This document shows, one piece after another, positions 18,964 to 29,239 of a stretch of DNA of 32,686 bases (positions are counted from its first letter, which is position 1; each line of letters begins with the position of its first letter). Origin of the DNA: Entamoeba histolytica HM-1:IMSS (lineage: Eukaryota > Evosea > Mastigamoebida > Endamoebidae); NCBI RefSeq assembly GCF_000208925.1, contig NW_001915002.1, positions 1 to 32,686 on the forward strand. Direction: 5' to 3'. A program made the position numbers and the translations under genes. The notes beneath the pieces were generated by a model. The model was given only the letters and a program-made list of their open reading frames with translations, searched no databases and had not been told where the DNA came from.

Positions 18964-21900
18964 TTAAAGTATTATTTCTTGATCGTTAGATGAATCATGA
19001 GAAGAATTGCTTTTACTTTGTTCAGTATTGATAAAAACAACAGAATTTCTTTTATCAAATGAGTTTTGAACACTTGATTGATTTTGAGATGGAGATACAT
19101 TTAAGTGCATTTGTTTTATTATTCCATCAATTAAATGAAGAACTTCATCAAAATGAGGTCGGTCTTTTGGGTTATGTTTCCATGATTGTTCAATAATAGT
19201 TTTAATCAAACAATCTTGTGGTAGTTCTATTCGTTTACCACTTCCAACAAATTTTAAAATTGATTCTGAATCTGGGAATTTCTCTGGATCATATGGATCT
19301 CTACCTAACCAAATTTCAGTACAACAAATAGCAAATGAAAAAACATCTGATTTTAATGTCATATCTTGTTCTCCAGTATTTAGTTCTGGTGCCATATACA
19401 TTGGAGTACCAATATTTTGAATTCCTGTTTTACCTAATGATTCAATAAATGAACGTGAAGTTCCAAAATCGGTGACTTTACATACAACAGGATCAAAAGG
19501 ATTTTTTGAATAGACTAAAACATTGTCAGTTTTTAAATCACGATGAGTGATATCGTTTTGATGAAGATAATCCATACCAGATGCAATGTCATGACAAAAT
19601 CTTAATTTTAATTCAACAGACATTGAATTAGTCTTAATATATCTTCTTAATGAACCTAATGGACAAAATTCAGTTACTAATGCTAAAGTGTCTGAACTTG
19701 TTACACTTCCAATGAAATTAATAATATATGGACATCGAATCTTTTCTAATAATTCAACTTCTTGAAGGAAATTAGGTAATAAATCATTTAAATCAAATAA
19801 ATCAGTTTTCATAACTTTAACTGCAACATCAACTCCTCTCCATTCTGCTCTATAAACAATACCAAATGTACCTGAACCAATAGGAGGATGATGTAAATGA
19901 ATTTCTTCATAATCTAATTTAGTAGATAAAGTAGATTCTGCTTGAAGAGGAAGATACAAATGGAATTTACGTATTCTGTCAGTACGATGTTTTTTTGATG
20001 ATTTAGAAGATTGTTGAGATTGTTCATGTGAAGAATTTTTATCAGACCCTCCTGATTTATTACTTATGTTTGATAAAGAAGAGAAAGACCTTCTTGGTTC
20101 TCCTGGTTGTTGAGAATTTTCAGAGACATGAGATGAATTTTGAGAGAGTTGATCTAACATTTCTGGATTTTCCTTTTTAATATTCTTTAAAATTGAATTT
20201 AATTGACCAAATCTAATAGTAACTGGAACACGTTCATTAATAACAGTTGTACATTTTAAACAGACCATTGCTTGAATATCAACACTTTGATATTGCCTTA
20301 ATGATCCAGTAACAGGTTTAAATGTTATATCATATTTAAGGTATTCTCCTGCATGGAATGTATAATGAAGAACTTCTTTCCAATTATTTGTAATAGTAAA
20401 AGTATATGAATATACTTCTCCTACTTCAACTCTTTCTTCTTGGAAATCAATTGAAGGTGGATCAATTGTAAAATATGGATTTGCTGACTTAACATCAATA
20501 AATTGTGAGTTTTCTTTATTAAATGGAATAATTGTTGTTTCAAAGAAAGGTAAAGCTCCTTCCATTTCTTTTAATTCCTTTTTAATATTAGAAGTAACTT
20601 TCCAATGAACAATACCACTAATACATCCAATCAATATTAAAAATATCCAATAAGGTATTAAAATTCTACCAATAAAATCTGCTATTACAAGTCCATAACT
20701 TTCATCTTTACAATTCTTTGAATTATAGCTATACCAATTTTCTTGACATTCACATTCATAACATCCATCTCCACTATCACACTCTTCTTCTTCTTCTAAT
20801 TTTCCATTTCCACATTTAGTTGATAAACAATATTCACGTGCTTTTTCATATTTAATATATCCTTCTTGGCAGAAACAATGGTCACATCCTTTTCCTCCAT
20901 CACATTCTTCATTTTGATCTATAACTCCATTATTACATGTTGGTGGAGAGCATTTAGTTGTTCCATTGATAGTGATTGGTATAAAACCAAAATAACATTT
21001 ACAAGTTGTTGCACAATGACTATCTTCTTGAGCAGATAAATCACATTCTTCACTATCATCAATTTTACCATTCCCACATAATGAACATCCACCATTATCT
21101 ACATATCCATCTTCACAAATACAAACACCATTATTATTACAAAATCCATGTTCTCCACATCCAAATGGACAAACAGTTTTAAATGTAATATTAATAATTC
21201 CAATATTATTTTCATCTATTGAAACAAAAATAAAATAATTCTTTGTAGGTTCTAATTGAGCAACCATTCGAGCTAATTTAGAATTTTCACAATTTGAAGC
21301 AACATAACGAGAACATGTTGCTTTGTTTGATGAACATGAAAAATCTGTTAATGACTCATTTTGATTTACTTCAATAAGTTGAATAGAAACACTATAATTT
21401 AAAGAACTATTACAAGTATCTATCATAAGAACATCATCTGATCCTTTTAGTTTAAACCATTGTCCTCGTAAAATTTTTGATACACAAACAGAATTTGAAT
21501 TAACTGAATATTCATAATTTAATTCAAAAGTATATTGTAATTGAAGTTCATTCCAATTTAGTTGTTTATAATAAGTACTACAAGGATGAGCAATAGATGT
21601 AAAAAGCATTTTAAACCAATTACTAATACGTTGACCATATGGTAAATGAATATGAAGATATCTTACTTCATCACTATTTACATAAACAACCATTCTAGGA
21701 GAATGGATATAAGCACTTATATCATTATTAGCATCAAGACAATAATTGTGATGTGAAACTGAATTTCCAGATGCACAATTCTTTTGTTCACTAATAGCAA
21801 AATCATTTCCAATAACTTTCTTTTGTTGCTCAGCAAATTCAATTTCTTCTGAGGTATAATGTTTATCTGTTTCTGCTACAATCCATCCACCTACTGTTGA

Positions 21901-22467
21901 TCTTAAAGCAACCCATGCACCAAATACATAAGGTTTATCTTGAGAAACATAAGGAGTACATCTATTGATTTGCATAGGAAAATACATTCCAGGAGCATCC
22001 AAAGTTATTGTTTGATGTTCAGATGTCATCGTAACATTTCTATATGCACTTGGTGTACCTTGCATTTCAAACCATTCTTTACATCCCCAAATACGTTCTG
22101 TTAAATTACCACATTGTCCAATAGTATTATAAACATAATTTTCTTTACAATTTGAACAGTCTTCATTAAAACCTGATGATTCAGAACATGAAACACATAC
22201 ATCTGGTGCTATACATCCTCCAATACATGCACTTCCATACATACATTGCATAATACAATTTCCTTTTCCATTAGAAGTAAATCCATTATTACAATAACAT
22301 TGATTATTACACCCATCACTTCCATCACACTCTTCACTAAATGAATCCCAAATACCATCACCACAAGTGCCAGTTTGTTTAAAATCATCTATTGATGAAG
22401 AAGGAATTACAAATGATGATGATAGAATAATAAGTAACGAGAGTAATATTAGAAGTATTATTCTCAT
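18964..22467 (-). CDS. Transmembrane kinase (TMK) with Cys-rich ectodomain
   Basis: A 1167-aa type I receptor-like kinase. Signal peptide 1-20. The ectodomain (about 25-590) carries four repeats of the pattern CGxG....EECD..(x)C..C.C (about 35-61, 464-494, 511-537 and 552-578), close to the DUF4215/myxo-disulfide repeat, with EGF-like Cys motifs (for example CPFGCGEHGFCNNNGVCICEDGY at 433-455) and a long non-repetitive middle. One membrane span lies at about 593-620. The cytosolic part has a beta-sandwich-like segment at 664-753, a Ser-rich linker (770-828), then a TKL-type kinase domain at about 855-1120. Gly loop GSGTFG 864-869, K884, HRDLKTDN 975-982 (D977), DFG 1000-1002 and APE 1026-1028 are all present, so it should be active. 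The tail (1121-1167) is Ser-rich. TMKs are a large expanded Entamoeba family. Single exon. Confidence 0.95.
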   Translation of the reverse strand: MRIILLILLSLLIILSSSFVIPSSSIDDFKQTGTCGDGIWDSFSEECDGSDGCNNQCYCNNGFTSNGKGNCIMQCMYGSACIGGCIAPDVCVSCSESSGFNEDCSNCKENYVYNTIGQCGNLTERIWGCKEWFEMQGTPSAYRNVTMTSEHQTITLDAPGMYFPMQINRCTPYVSQDKPYVFGAWVALRSTVGGWIVAETDKHYTSEEIEFAEQQKKVIGNDFAISEQKNCASGNSVSHHNYCLDANNDISAYIHSPRMVVYVNSDEVRYLHIHLPYGQRISNWFKMLFTSIAHPCSTYYKQLNWNELQLQYTFELNYEYSVNSNSVCVSKILRGQWFKLKGSDDVLMIDTCNSSLNYSVSIQLIEVNQNESLTDFSCSSNKATCSRYVASNCENSKLARMVAQLEPTKNYFIFVSIDENNIGIINITFKTVCPFGCGEHGFCNNNGVCICEDGYVDNGGCSLCGNGKIDDSEECDLSAQEDSHCATTCKCYFGFIPITINGTTKCSPPTCNNGVIDQNEECDGGKGCDHCFCQEGYIKYEKAREYCLSTKCGNGKLEEEEECDSGDGCYECECQENWYSYNSKNCKDESYGLVIADFIGRILIPYWIFLILIGCISGIVHWKVTSNIKKELKEMEGALPFFETTIIPFNKENSQFIDVKSANPYFTIDPPSIDFQEERVEVGEVYSYTFTITNNWKEVLHYTFHAGEYLKYDITFKPVTGSLRQYQSVDIQAMVCLKCTTVINERVPVTIRFGQLNSILKNIKKENPEMLDQLSQNSSHVSENSQQPGEPRRSFSSLSNISNKSGGSDKNSSHEQSQQSSKSSKKHRTDRIRKFHLYLPLQAESTLSTKLDYEEIHLHHPPIGSGTFGIVYRAEWRGVDVAVKVMKTDLFDLNDLLPNFLQEVELLEKIRCPYIINFIGSVTSSDTLALVTEFCPLGSLRRYIKTNSMSVELKLRFCHDIASGMDYLHQNDITHRDLKTDNVLVYSKNPFDPVVCKVTDFGTSRSFIESLGKTGIQNIGTPMYMAPELNTGEQDMTLKSDVFSFAICCTEIWLGRDPYDPEKFPDSESILKFVGSGKRIELPQDCLIKTIIEQSWKHNPKDRPHFDEVLHLIDGIIKQMHLNVSPSQNQSSVQNSFDKRNSVVFINTEQSKSNSSHDSSNDQEIIL

Positions 22468-22670
22468 AACTTCTTGTTTAAGTAATTAACAGATTATATC
22501 TCTGTTAAAATAAAATGATTAAAAACAAAAAGAAGGTTTTAGAAAGAAATAACATTTTTTTTATTTCAATGAATCTTTACAAAATATTTCTTTTTTAATA
22601 ATAAAAAAGAATAATAAAATAAATACAATTAAAAAAATCCTATAGACAGAGCCAATAATAAGTTATTGAC

Positions 22671-23261
22671 TCATTCTCTAATATAAGAACAGAAAATATT
22701 TCTAATTGTCGTATCATTAAGACTAATAATAGCATGATACTCTTCAGCAATTGTTTTATTCAAATAATCATTTATTAATTGTCCCTTTTTCATTAAATCA
22801 TCAACATCTAAAATATATTCTCCATGTAAATAAACTCTTTGAACTCTATCAATTCTAAGACTTTTTTCAGTTTTTCTAGAAAGACGAGCATCAAAGAAAT
22901 AACCCATTTCTAAACATAAATCATAAAGAATATTAATAACAAAAATCTTTTTATTCTTTTCAAATCTTCTAAAAGCAGTTTGTTTATTCATTCCTTTACG
23001 ACATTCTTCTTCATATAATGGTCTACAAAAATGATCTGCTAATTTCATTACTTCAATTTCTTCATTATTAATTTTAATAGTTTTAACTTTAGGCATACAA
23101 TGTCTAACAATTGTTTGTTTTCTTGGTTTTTTAATAATAAATTGACAAAATGGATTAAGAAGTCCAATAAGAAGAGCTTGTTGCATAGTTTCATAATTTT
23201 GAAGTTTTCTTTTATTAACAATATATTTTGGAGTTTCAGGTACTTGTTGTTCAATAGACAT
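22671..23261 (-). CDS. Small basic protein, unrecognised family, member B
   Basis: A 196-aa single-exon paralogue of the proteins at 15680-16324 and 24521-25126. Landmarks: QQALLIGLLNPFCQFIIKKPRKQ near 27-49, a variable central segment, GMNKQTAFRRFEKNKK near 89-104, LYDLCLEMGYFFD near 111-123, IDRVQRVYLHG near 136-146 and DVDDLMKKGQLINDYL near 151-166. A conserved RPRK/KPRK basic cluster follows the first helix-like block. No signal peptide or membrane span. The repeated basic positions would suit a nucleic-acid-binding role, but no known fold is recognised. It lies head to tail behind member C, 1.26 kb away, which fits an old tandem duplication. Confidence 0.85.
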   Translation of the reverse strand: MSIEQQVPETPKYIVNKRKLQNYETMQQALLIGLLNPFCQFIIKKPRKQTIVRHCMPKVKTIKINNEEIEVMKLADHFCRPLYEEECRKGMNKQTAFRRFEKNKKIFVINILYDLCLEMGYFFDARLSRKTEKSLRIDRVQRVYLHGEYILDVDDLMKKGQLINDYLNKTIAEEYHAIISLNDTTIRNIFCSYIRE

Positions 23262-24520
23262 GAAGTAGATGTATATATTTTTTTAAATTAAATAGGTTTA
23301 AATAATTGTAGTAAATATTTTCTCTTTAGTATTAATTTTCTTTTTTACCCCCTATTTTTTAATACAACGACAGTATCTTTTTTTCAGTAATGCTGTTAGA
23401 AATCATTTTTCTTTTTTTTTTCTTTTTTTTTTCAAAAAAGGAGTTTGTTTCAACTCTCTCAAATATAAAACTTATTTTCTTCTTCTACTTTCTATTTTAA
23501 CAATATTTATGTTAATCGTTAATTCTTTGTTTAACTATTTTTAATTAAGAAGAAATTAACTACCTGATAACTCTATAACTATTATTGTCTTTTTTACCAA
23601 GAATTTTTCCTGTTTTTCATCCTTGAAATTGAACTATCAAATGAATGTTAATATCTATATTTAGAATATTTATTTTAGTTAACAATATTTTAAGTATCAT
23701 TTATTTACAATTCCTTTAATTTCATAAATAAATAAGATACATCAAGTCTTATAAATTAAAAAACCATTTTTGATTTGATACCTGTTATTCTTAATCAAAA
23801 GAAGAATTTAGAAAGATTACCAAGTAAAATGGTAATAGATTGAAGAACGAATATTTGAACTATTTTCAAACCAAAAAGATTAAAATACATTAGTTTATTG
23901 TTGTGACAATGTTTTCATTTAGGATTTACCATTTAAGGAAGTCTTATAATAGATCTAATAACTAACATGATATTATTTCACTTTGTGTGAAACATTTTTA
24001 CTTTAGATAAAATAAATTATCATATTTAATTTCTATTCATTCTCTAACTAATCCATTTATGCTTTTTCTATTAAACATGTCAATTATTCTCAAGTTATTT
24101 CTTATTGATGCTAATCAATTTTATTAACACTTTACTTAGGATAAAGTTTGAATTATTATTTATTTTATTGTTACTTGCTTGTTGGAAGATATTTAATTAT
24201 GATTTATACTTTGGAATATTGTTTTAAATAGAATGAATAAAAAAAATCATAAAATGTGCTTTATTCATTAGTAATTCATGTATTAAATCAACAATTATCT
24301 AAACAGCAAAAAAAAAGTTTTATTCATAAAAATAATCAAAATAGAAGAAAGTAGATGGTTTTTATCTGAAGTAGATATATAATTATTAACTACTCGATTT
24401 TAATATTAATTATAAAAATTAAAAAAATGAATTAAAATGCATAACATTAAATTCCATTAGTAGTTAAAATAAAAGATTTATCAAAAAAAAGCTAAAAGTA
24501 TAAAATCAATGACAAAGTTT
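23262..24520. other. Intergenic AT-rich sequence between family members B and C
   Basis: About 1.26 kb. T-rich just upstream of member B (homopolymer T and tttctttt runs near 23380-23435), then mixed A/T. I looked for a degraded further family copy and did not find the GxxKxxAxxRF or GxLINDYL motifs. No other gene is supported. Confidence 0.5.
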
Positions 24521-25126
24521 TTATAAATAATTTTTTTTAATAAATTGGATAACAGTTTTATCTCTTTTTTGTAATGTAAATTCTCTATGAGCAATATTTG
24601 TTTTTGAAAATAAATAGTCATTGATAAGTGTTCCTTGAAGACTTATTTCTTTTTCATCAGCAATTAATGTAGAATGATAATAAACTTCTTTAATAAAATC
24701 AATTTTAGATTTATTTCCTTTATTTCTCATTTTTGAAGTAAAAATAATAAATCCATATTCAAATAATATATCTATCAACATATCAAATAATATTACTGTT
24801 TTTTCATCTTCAAATCTTTTTGTAGCATTTTTCTTTGATAATCCTGATGCAATTACTTTATCATAATATTTATGGCATTCTTTATTTAAATACTCTTCAA
24901 TTTCAAATTTTTCATTATTAAAATTTAATATTTTTATATGAAATAATTGTCTTGTAGTACTTGCTTTCTTACGGGGTCTCTCATATGTAATAGTACAAAA
25001 TTGATTAACTAATCCAATAAGATATGACAATTGTATTGCCTTCTTATTTTTGATATATCGTGAATCTAAAGTATGTTTTCTTTTCTTTTCCATTGTTATC
25101 TTTTTCCTCGAAGACGTTGCTTCCAT
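24521..25126 (-). CDS. Small basic protein, unrecognised family, member C
   Basis: A 201-aa single-exon paralogue of members A and B. Landmarks: LSYLIGLVNQFCTITYERPRKK near 33-54, GLSKKNATKRFEDEK near 94-108, LIDILFEYGFIIF near 116-128, IDFIKEVYYH near 142-151 and EISLQGTLINDYL near 160-172. The N-terminus is very basic (SRKKITMEKKRKH), which could be a nuclear localisation signal. It is closest to member B by the NxFC...RPRK and LINDYL blocks. No known domain is recognised. Function unknown. Confidence 0.85.
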   Translation of the reverse strand: MEATSSRKKITMEKKRKHTLDSRYIKNKKAIQLSYLIGLVNQFCTITYERPRKKASTTRQLFHIKILNFNNEKFEIEEYLNKECHKYYDKVIASGLSKKNATKRFEDEKTVILFDMLIDILFEYGFIIFTSKMRNKGNKSKIDFIKEVYYHSTLIADEKEISLQGTLINDYLFSKTNIAHREFTLQKRDKTVIQFIKKNYL

Positions 25127-25423
25127 ATTGTAAATTCAAGTTAATTAATTTTTTATGAAAGGTTTTCAAAAATAATTTGAATTTTTAATTTAATCTTTTG
25201 AATCTGTACTATAAATGAAACGAGTGATTAAAAATGGATGTAAGTCTGCTTGAACTAAAATAGAAGTTTTTTTTATCTAATTCCTTTTTCTATTATTAAT
25301 ATATTTATTATTCATCAACAATCCATGATAATTTTGAAAAGTTAATTTTTTGGAAAATTAGTTAAAAAAAAAAATAAAATAAAATAAATAAAAACAATAA
25401 AAAATAAAAGATTTTGTTATCAA
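25127..25423. other. Divergent intergenic region between member C and the solenoid gene
   Basis: About 300 bp between the starts of the minus-strand member C and the plus-strand gene at 25424. The last 80 bases are A-rich (aaaataaaataaaata runs). Promoters of both genes must lie here; I do not see a clear GAAC element. Confidence 0.45.
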
Positions 25424-27229
25424 ATGGATATACCTTATTTAATGAATATTGCTTTATATTTAAAAACTGTCAAAGACATTTATTCTTTTTTGTTTATTTC
25501 TAAAAAATGTAAAGAAGCACTTAGTAGATTAAAAATTAATCCATTTATTGATGAATTTAATGATAATGAATATTTTGAAAAAACAATCCATTTTATTCTT
25601 ATTACATTTCCTTCCTTAGAAACCATTTCTGTTCCATATAAATTCTTTAAATTATTTCTTTCTTCACATAATTTTCATAAAAGAATTCAAATTAATTCAC
25701 CCACAGTATTTGATTCTAACTTATTAATTAATTTAGATGAAAATTATTATAATAAAGATATTTATTCTTCAATTTCTTCAATTAAAAATGGATTTTCATT
25801 ATTTGAATTAACACTAATGAAGTCATTAGAAAAAATAACAATTGAAAATATTACTTTATTAGAAAGTCTTATTTTACTTCCACATATTAAAGAAATAATA
25901 ATTATTAATCCTATAAATGATGATATTAAGTATTTTAATTCTACTATTAATCAAATGAGAAAAAGTAATATGAATATGCATATTTTATTTAAAATTATTT
26001 TAAAAAATACTATTCATTTATCTCTTTCAAATTATATCATTTTACTTAAATTACAACAATTATGTTGTTTAGAAATTTATGATTTTAGAGATAAATCTAT
26101 TCAATCTTTCACTAATGATTATTGGTTACTTCCTTCTTTTATTACTTTACCTGAAATTACTTTCATTCATTCAAATTATTCTAAATTACTTTTAAAACTT
26201 AATCAATATATTAAAACACAACCATTAAATATAAATTCTTTAATAGAAAATAAAGAATTATATGAAATCCTTTCTTTATTAGAAATAAATAATTATTTTA
26301 TTCTTCCATTTAATTCTTATCAAAATAATTCACTTCATTTTCAAAGTAATTGTCTCAATACTATTCATTTTGTTGGATTAAAAAAAATAAATGTTCAACA
26401 ACTTCCACAAATTATTACTCTCCAAATAACTTTATGTTCTAATATAAATATAACTAATAAGTATTGTAAATATTTTATTATAAAATGGAGTCATCATTGT
26501 TCATTCAATTCTAGTAATATTAATCAAGTTAAAATACTTCAATGTCATGATATTTCATTTATTAATAATCAAATTAAACCAATTGAAATAGAGGCAATAA
26601 AATTTAATAATTCATCTCTATCAAATCTTAATTGTTCTTTGTCTTGTATTTCATGTTATTGTCTCACTGTAACAAATTGTTCTCTTTCATATCTTTCACT
26701 TTCTGATTGTGTATCTCTTATTATAAATTCAAATATTTTTACTTCTTCATCAACGTTTGTTCCTGTTTCAATTTATAATATTAATTCAAGTACAATTTAT
26801 CTTCCTGAATCAATCGAATTAAACGCTTCATTATCTTCATTATTATCAATTATTTGTCCTTTAACAGATTTAATTCCAACAGAATTAATTCAATCATCTA
26901 CTAACTCAGACAATACTGTTCATTTAAATATTAATAACAGAGAACTTAAACTTATAGAACCTTTATTATGTCCAATTTCATTTGATGGTGATATTTCTAT
27001 TTCAATTTCACATAAAGTAAATAATCCTCTTAATATTATACAATGCTCAAATCTTAAATTATCTTCAATTGGTTATAGAATTAAATCACTTATAATTAAT
27101 CAAGTTGGCATCTTGACTGTATCTAATTGTCAAATAGAAAATCTTAAAGCAAATCATATTCAAAAACTAATCCTAACTAATAACTCACAAATACTATCTT
27201 CATCTATAACAAAACTTGATCATTTATAA
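25424..27229 (+). CDS. F-box-like / solenoid repeat protein (LRR-type)
   Basis: A 601-aa protein without signal peptide or membrane span. The first 45 residues (IPYLMNIALYLKTVKDIYSF, then ISKKCKEAL) resemble an F-box or F-box-like helical motif. The rest is a long series of short Leu/Ile/Asn/Ser-rich repeats; from about residue 300 they read as beta-solenoid rungs (phrases such as LTVTNCSLSYLSLSDCVSL). Entamoeba genomes contain many such proteins with an F-box-like head and irregular leucine-rich repeats, usually annotated only as hypothetical or LRR proteins. A ubiquitin-ligase adaptor role would follow if the head binds Skp1, but this is inference. Single exon. It converges on the three-exon membrane protein gene. 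Confidence 0.78.
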   Translation: MDIPYLMNIALYLKTVKDIYSFLFISKKCKEALSRLKINPFIDEFNDNEYFEKTIHFILITFPSLETISVPYKFFKLFLSSHNFHKRIQINSPTVFDSNLLINLDENYYNKDIYSSISSIKNGFSLFELTLMKSLEKITIENITLLESLILLPHIKEIIIINPINDDIKYFNSTINQMRKSNMNMHILFKIILKNTIHLSLSNYIILLKLQQLCCLEIYDFRDKSIQSFTNDYWLLPSFITLPEITFIHSNYSKLLLKLNQYIKTQPLNINSLIENKELYEILSLLEINNYFILPFNSYQNNSLHFQSNCLNTIHFVGLKKINVQQLPQIITLQITLCSNINITNKYCKYFIIKWSHHCSFNSSNINQVKILQCHDISFINNQIKPIEIEAIKFNNSSLSNLNCSLSCISCYCLTVTNCSLSYLSLSDCVSLIINSNIFTSSSTFVPVSIYNINSSTIYLPESIELNASLSSLLSIICPLTDLIPTELIQSSTNSDNTVHLNINNRELKLIEPLLCPISFDGDISISISHKVNNPLNIIQCSNLKLSSIGYRIKSLIINQVGILTVSNCQIENLKANHIQKLILTNNSQILSSSITKLDHL

Positions 27230-27781
27230 TTCATTATTATTTCTTCTTTTTCTTATTTTGTATTAGAGTTCTATACTATTATTATAATCTAAAAATAAAC
27301 AAGTTAGATACTTCTAAATCTAAAAAGCTATTTTTTTCATTCAAAGTTACTTTATAATTATTTATCTTATAAACACTTTCATTTCATTTGAAAAACTTTC
27401 ATTTTTATAGAAATTAAGTATAATTCATTTTTTTATTCATGAATTATATTCAATAGATTTTCTATGAATATAGAGAGACTTATTATTTATTGTTTTTTTT
27501 TCAAGATAGAATAAAGGTATTTGTCAAAATATTTAACTTCATCAATATTATTATTAAAACAACATACTATAATATTTGATTATTAAAATTAAATTATATC
27601 ATATAAATATAAACTACAATTTATTATTTCAATTATGACATAAAAATAAATTAGATATTAAATTTGCTTATTGCTGGTAACACAGATAAATTAATAAAAA
27701 ACATTCTCTTCTGCTTTGAAAAAGAACTTGTTTTCAATACTCATTTTAAATTCAAAAATAATTAAATTATTGTTACTTTTC
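27230..27781. other. Intergenic sequence between convergent genes
   Basis: About 0.55 kb of AT-rich shared 3' flank between the solenoid gene and the membrane protein gene. No gene or RNA feature is supported. Confidence 0.5.
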
Positions 27782-28413
27782 TTACTCTTCTTGTTCATTA
27801 ATTCCATCAAACTTTGAAATATCATCTTCAGTCACTCTAACAATAAATTGAGAAGCTCTGATTAATTCTCCTTTATAAAAAAGATAAACATAAAATAATC
27901 CTCCACATAATTCTATCAATCCTCCAAATAAAGTCCAATAATTTAAACAACATAAAATACCACTTCTATATAATTAATATAAATTTACTTTCTTTGAAAC
28001 TTTAACCAACCAAAAAAACAAACATTAAAAAGAAATATATCTTGAAATAAGGTTCATATAACTTTTGAATAAAAACACCATCCATCTGAACTGGTTTTTC
28101 AATGACATAAGTTATTACTGAAGAAACAATGGCTATTCCTCCAATTAATTGATTCCATCCAAACCAACACAACGAGATTAATCCCAGAATTAATTGAACT
28201 AAAACATTAAATACTTTTGTTAAAATAAACACAAATATCCAACAAACATGGAATAGACGCAAGTGTAACTTTTCTTACAATATCAAGATAATCTGATTTA
28301 TAATATTCTTCTATATCAATATACTTAGAAAGGAAATTAAAACTTCGAGCACGTATAATCTGATAAAATGTTACTAATCTTTCCCAACGAGTTGGTGGAT
28401 CAACAGGTGACAT
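27782..28413 (-). CDS. Unrecognised multi-pass membrane protein (three exons)
   Basis: Exons 28413-28248, 28198-28024 and 27965-27782 splice to 174 aa. Introns are 28247-28199 (49 nt) and 28023-27966 (58 nt), both GTTTGT...TAG, and the frame is kept at both junctions. The N-terminal 50 residues are polar (MSPVDPPTRWERLVTFYQII). About four hydrophobic segments then follow: two close together from residue 56 to 88, and two between roughly 108 and 148. The last 26 residues are acidic and polar (VRVTEDDISKFDGINEQEE), probably cytosolic. I do not recognise the family; the layout is that of a small endomembrane protein. It starts 74-137 bp from the divergent TAF7 start, depending on which TAF7 Met is used. 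Confidence 0.78.
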
Positions 28414-28550
28414 AAACACTAACTATAAAGAAAGTATCACTTTAATAAAGTAAAGAAAAGATCACTTTCCTTTTCTCTCTTTTTCAAATGACTCATCAAA
28501 AAAGCAAAAACGAAAAAAAAAATAAAATGTTGAATTTAAAGTTCTTCATA

Positions 28551-29075
28551 ATGAGCACTCAAGAAGGTGATGAGGATGATGGAAATCTCGAAGTAAAGTT
28601 ATCAATTAGAGGAGATGGAGAAAGGTTTCATATTAATATGGAACAACCAATATTATTAAGACTTCCTGAAGATGAAGCAAAAGTGTTGAGAGAACAAATT
28701 CGAAGTGGTGATGTTGATTTTAATATTGACATTCCTCAAGGAGAAAATTCTGGTAAATGTATTTTTAATGGAAAAGAATTCTGTGCAACACTTGTTCGTC
28801 TTCCTTGTGTTGTTGAAACCCATAAATCATATGATGACGTTGCTTTATATAAAACTGGTGATATTGGGCAAGCAATTATAATTCATGAAAAAGATAATAT
28901 TCCTAAGATTGATGATAGTGGTAGACTCAAATCTGGACTTACTCCTCCAACTAATAGAATTGTAAATAAATTCCAAAAGCCAATGACTCATGCTGAAAAA
29001 GAAAGAATGAAAGAACTACACAAGGAGATTAAGAGTAAAGTAAATGACCTTCCTAAGTCAGAAGAAGATAATTAA
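28551..29075 (+). CDS. TAF7: Transcription initiation factor TFIID subunit 7 (TAF7/TAFII55)
   Basis: With Met at 28551 the protein has 174 aa. Residues about 31-115 match the TAFII55 N-terminal domain: EQPILLRLPEDEAKVLREQI, then CATLVRLPCVVETHKSYDDV, then LYKTGDIGQAIII. The short signature SGLTPPT lies at 128-134, and a Lys/Glu-rich helical end follows. TAF7 is a TFIID subunit that partners TAF1. At 174 aa it is much shorter than human TAF7 (349 aa), keeping the conserved half. An in-frame upstream Met at 28488 would add 21 Lys/Asn-rich residues; I prefer 28551 because MSTQEGDEDDG looks like a natural start, but the choice is not certain. Single exon. Confidence 0.88.
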   Translation: MSTQEGDEDDGNLEVKLSIRGDGERFHINMEQPILLRLPEDEAKVLREQIRSGDVDFNIDIPQGENSGKCIFNGKEFCATLVRLPCVVETHKSYDDVALYKTGDIGQAIIIHEKDNIPKIDDSGRLKSGLTPPTNRIVNKFQKPMTHAEKERMKELHKEIKSKVNDLPKSEEDN

Positions 29076-29239
29076 ATTATATTTTATTAATTTTTAGTTT
29101 TAGCTTTTTACTTTTTTAATTTAATTTCTACAATCATAATTATAATAAATTTTATTATTATAATGTTATATTAATAAAAGAAAATGGAAAGTCATAAATC
29201 ATCTCTTTTATTGGATGACCACTTTGTCTAATTAAGGCA

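Noticed and set aside
28002..28262. An 86-codon membrane protein starting MRLFHVCW
   Set aside because: Its first 21 codons are intron 1 (plus a few exon 1 bases) of the three-exon gene in the wrong frame, and its end runs into intron 2.
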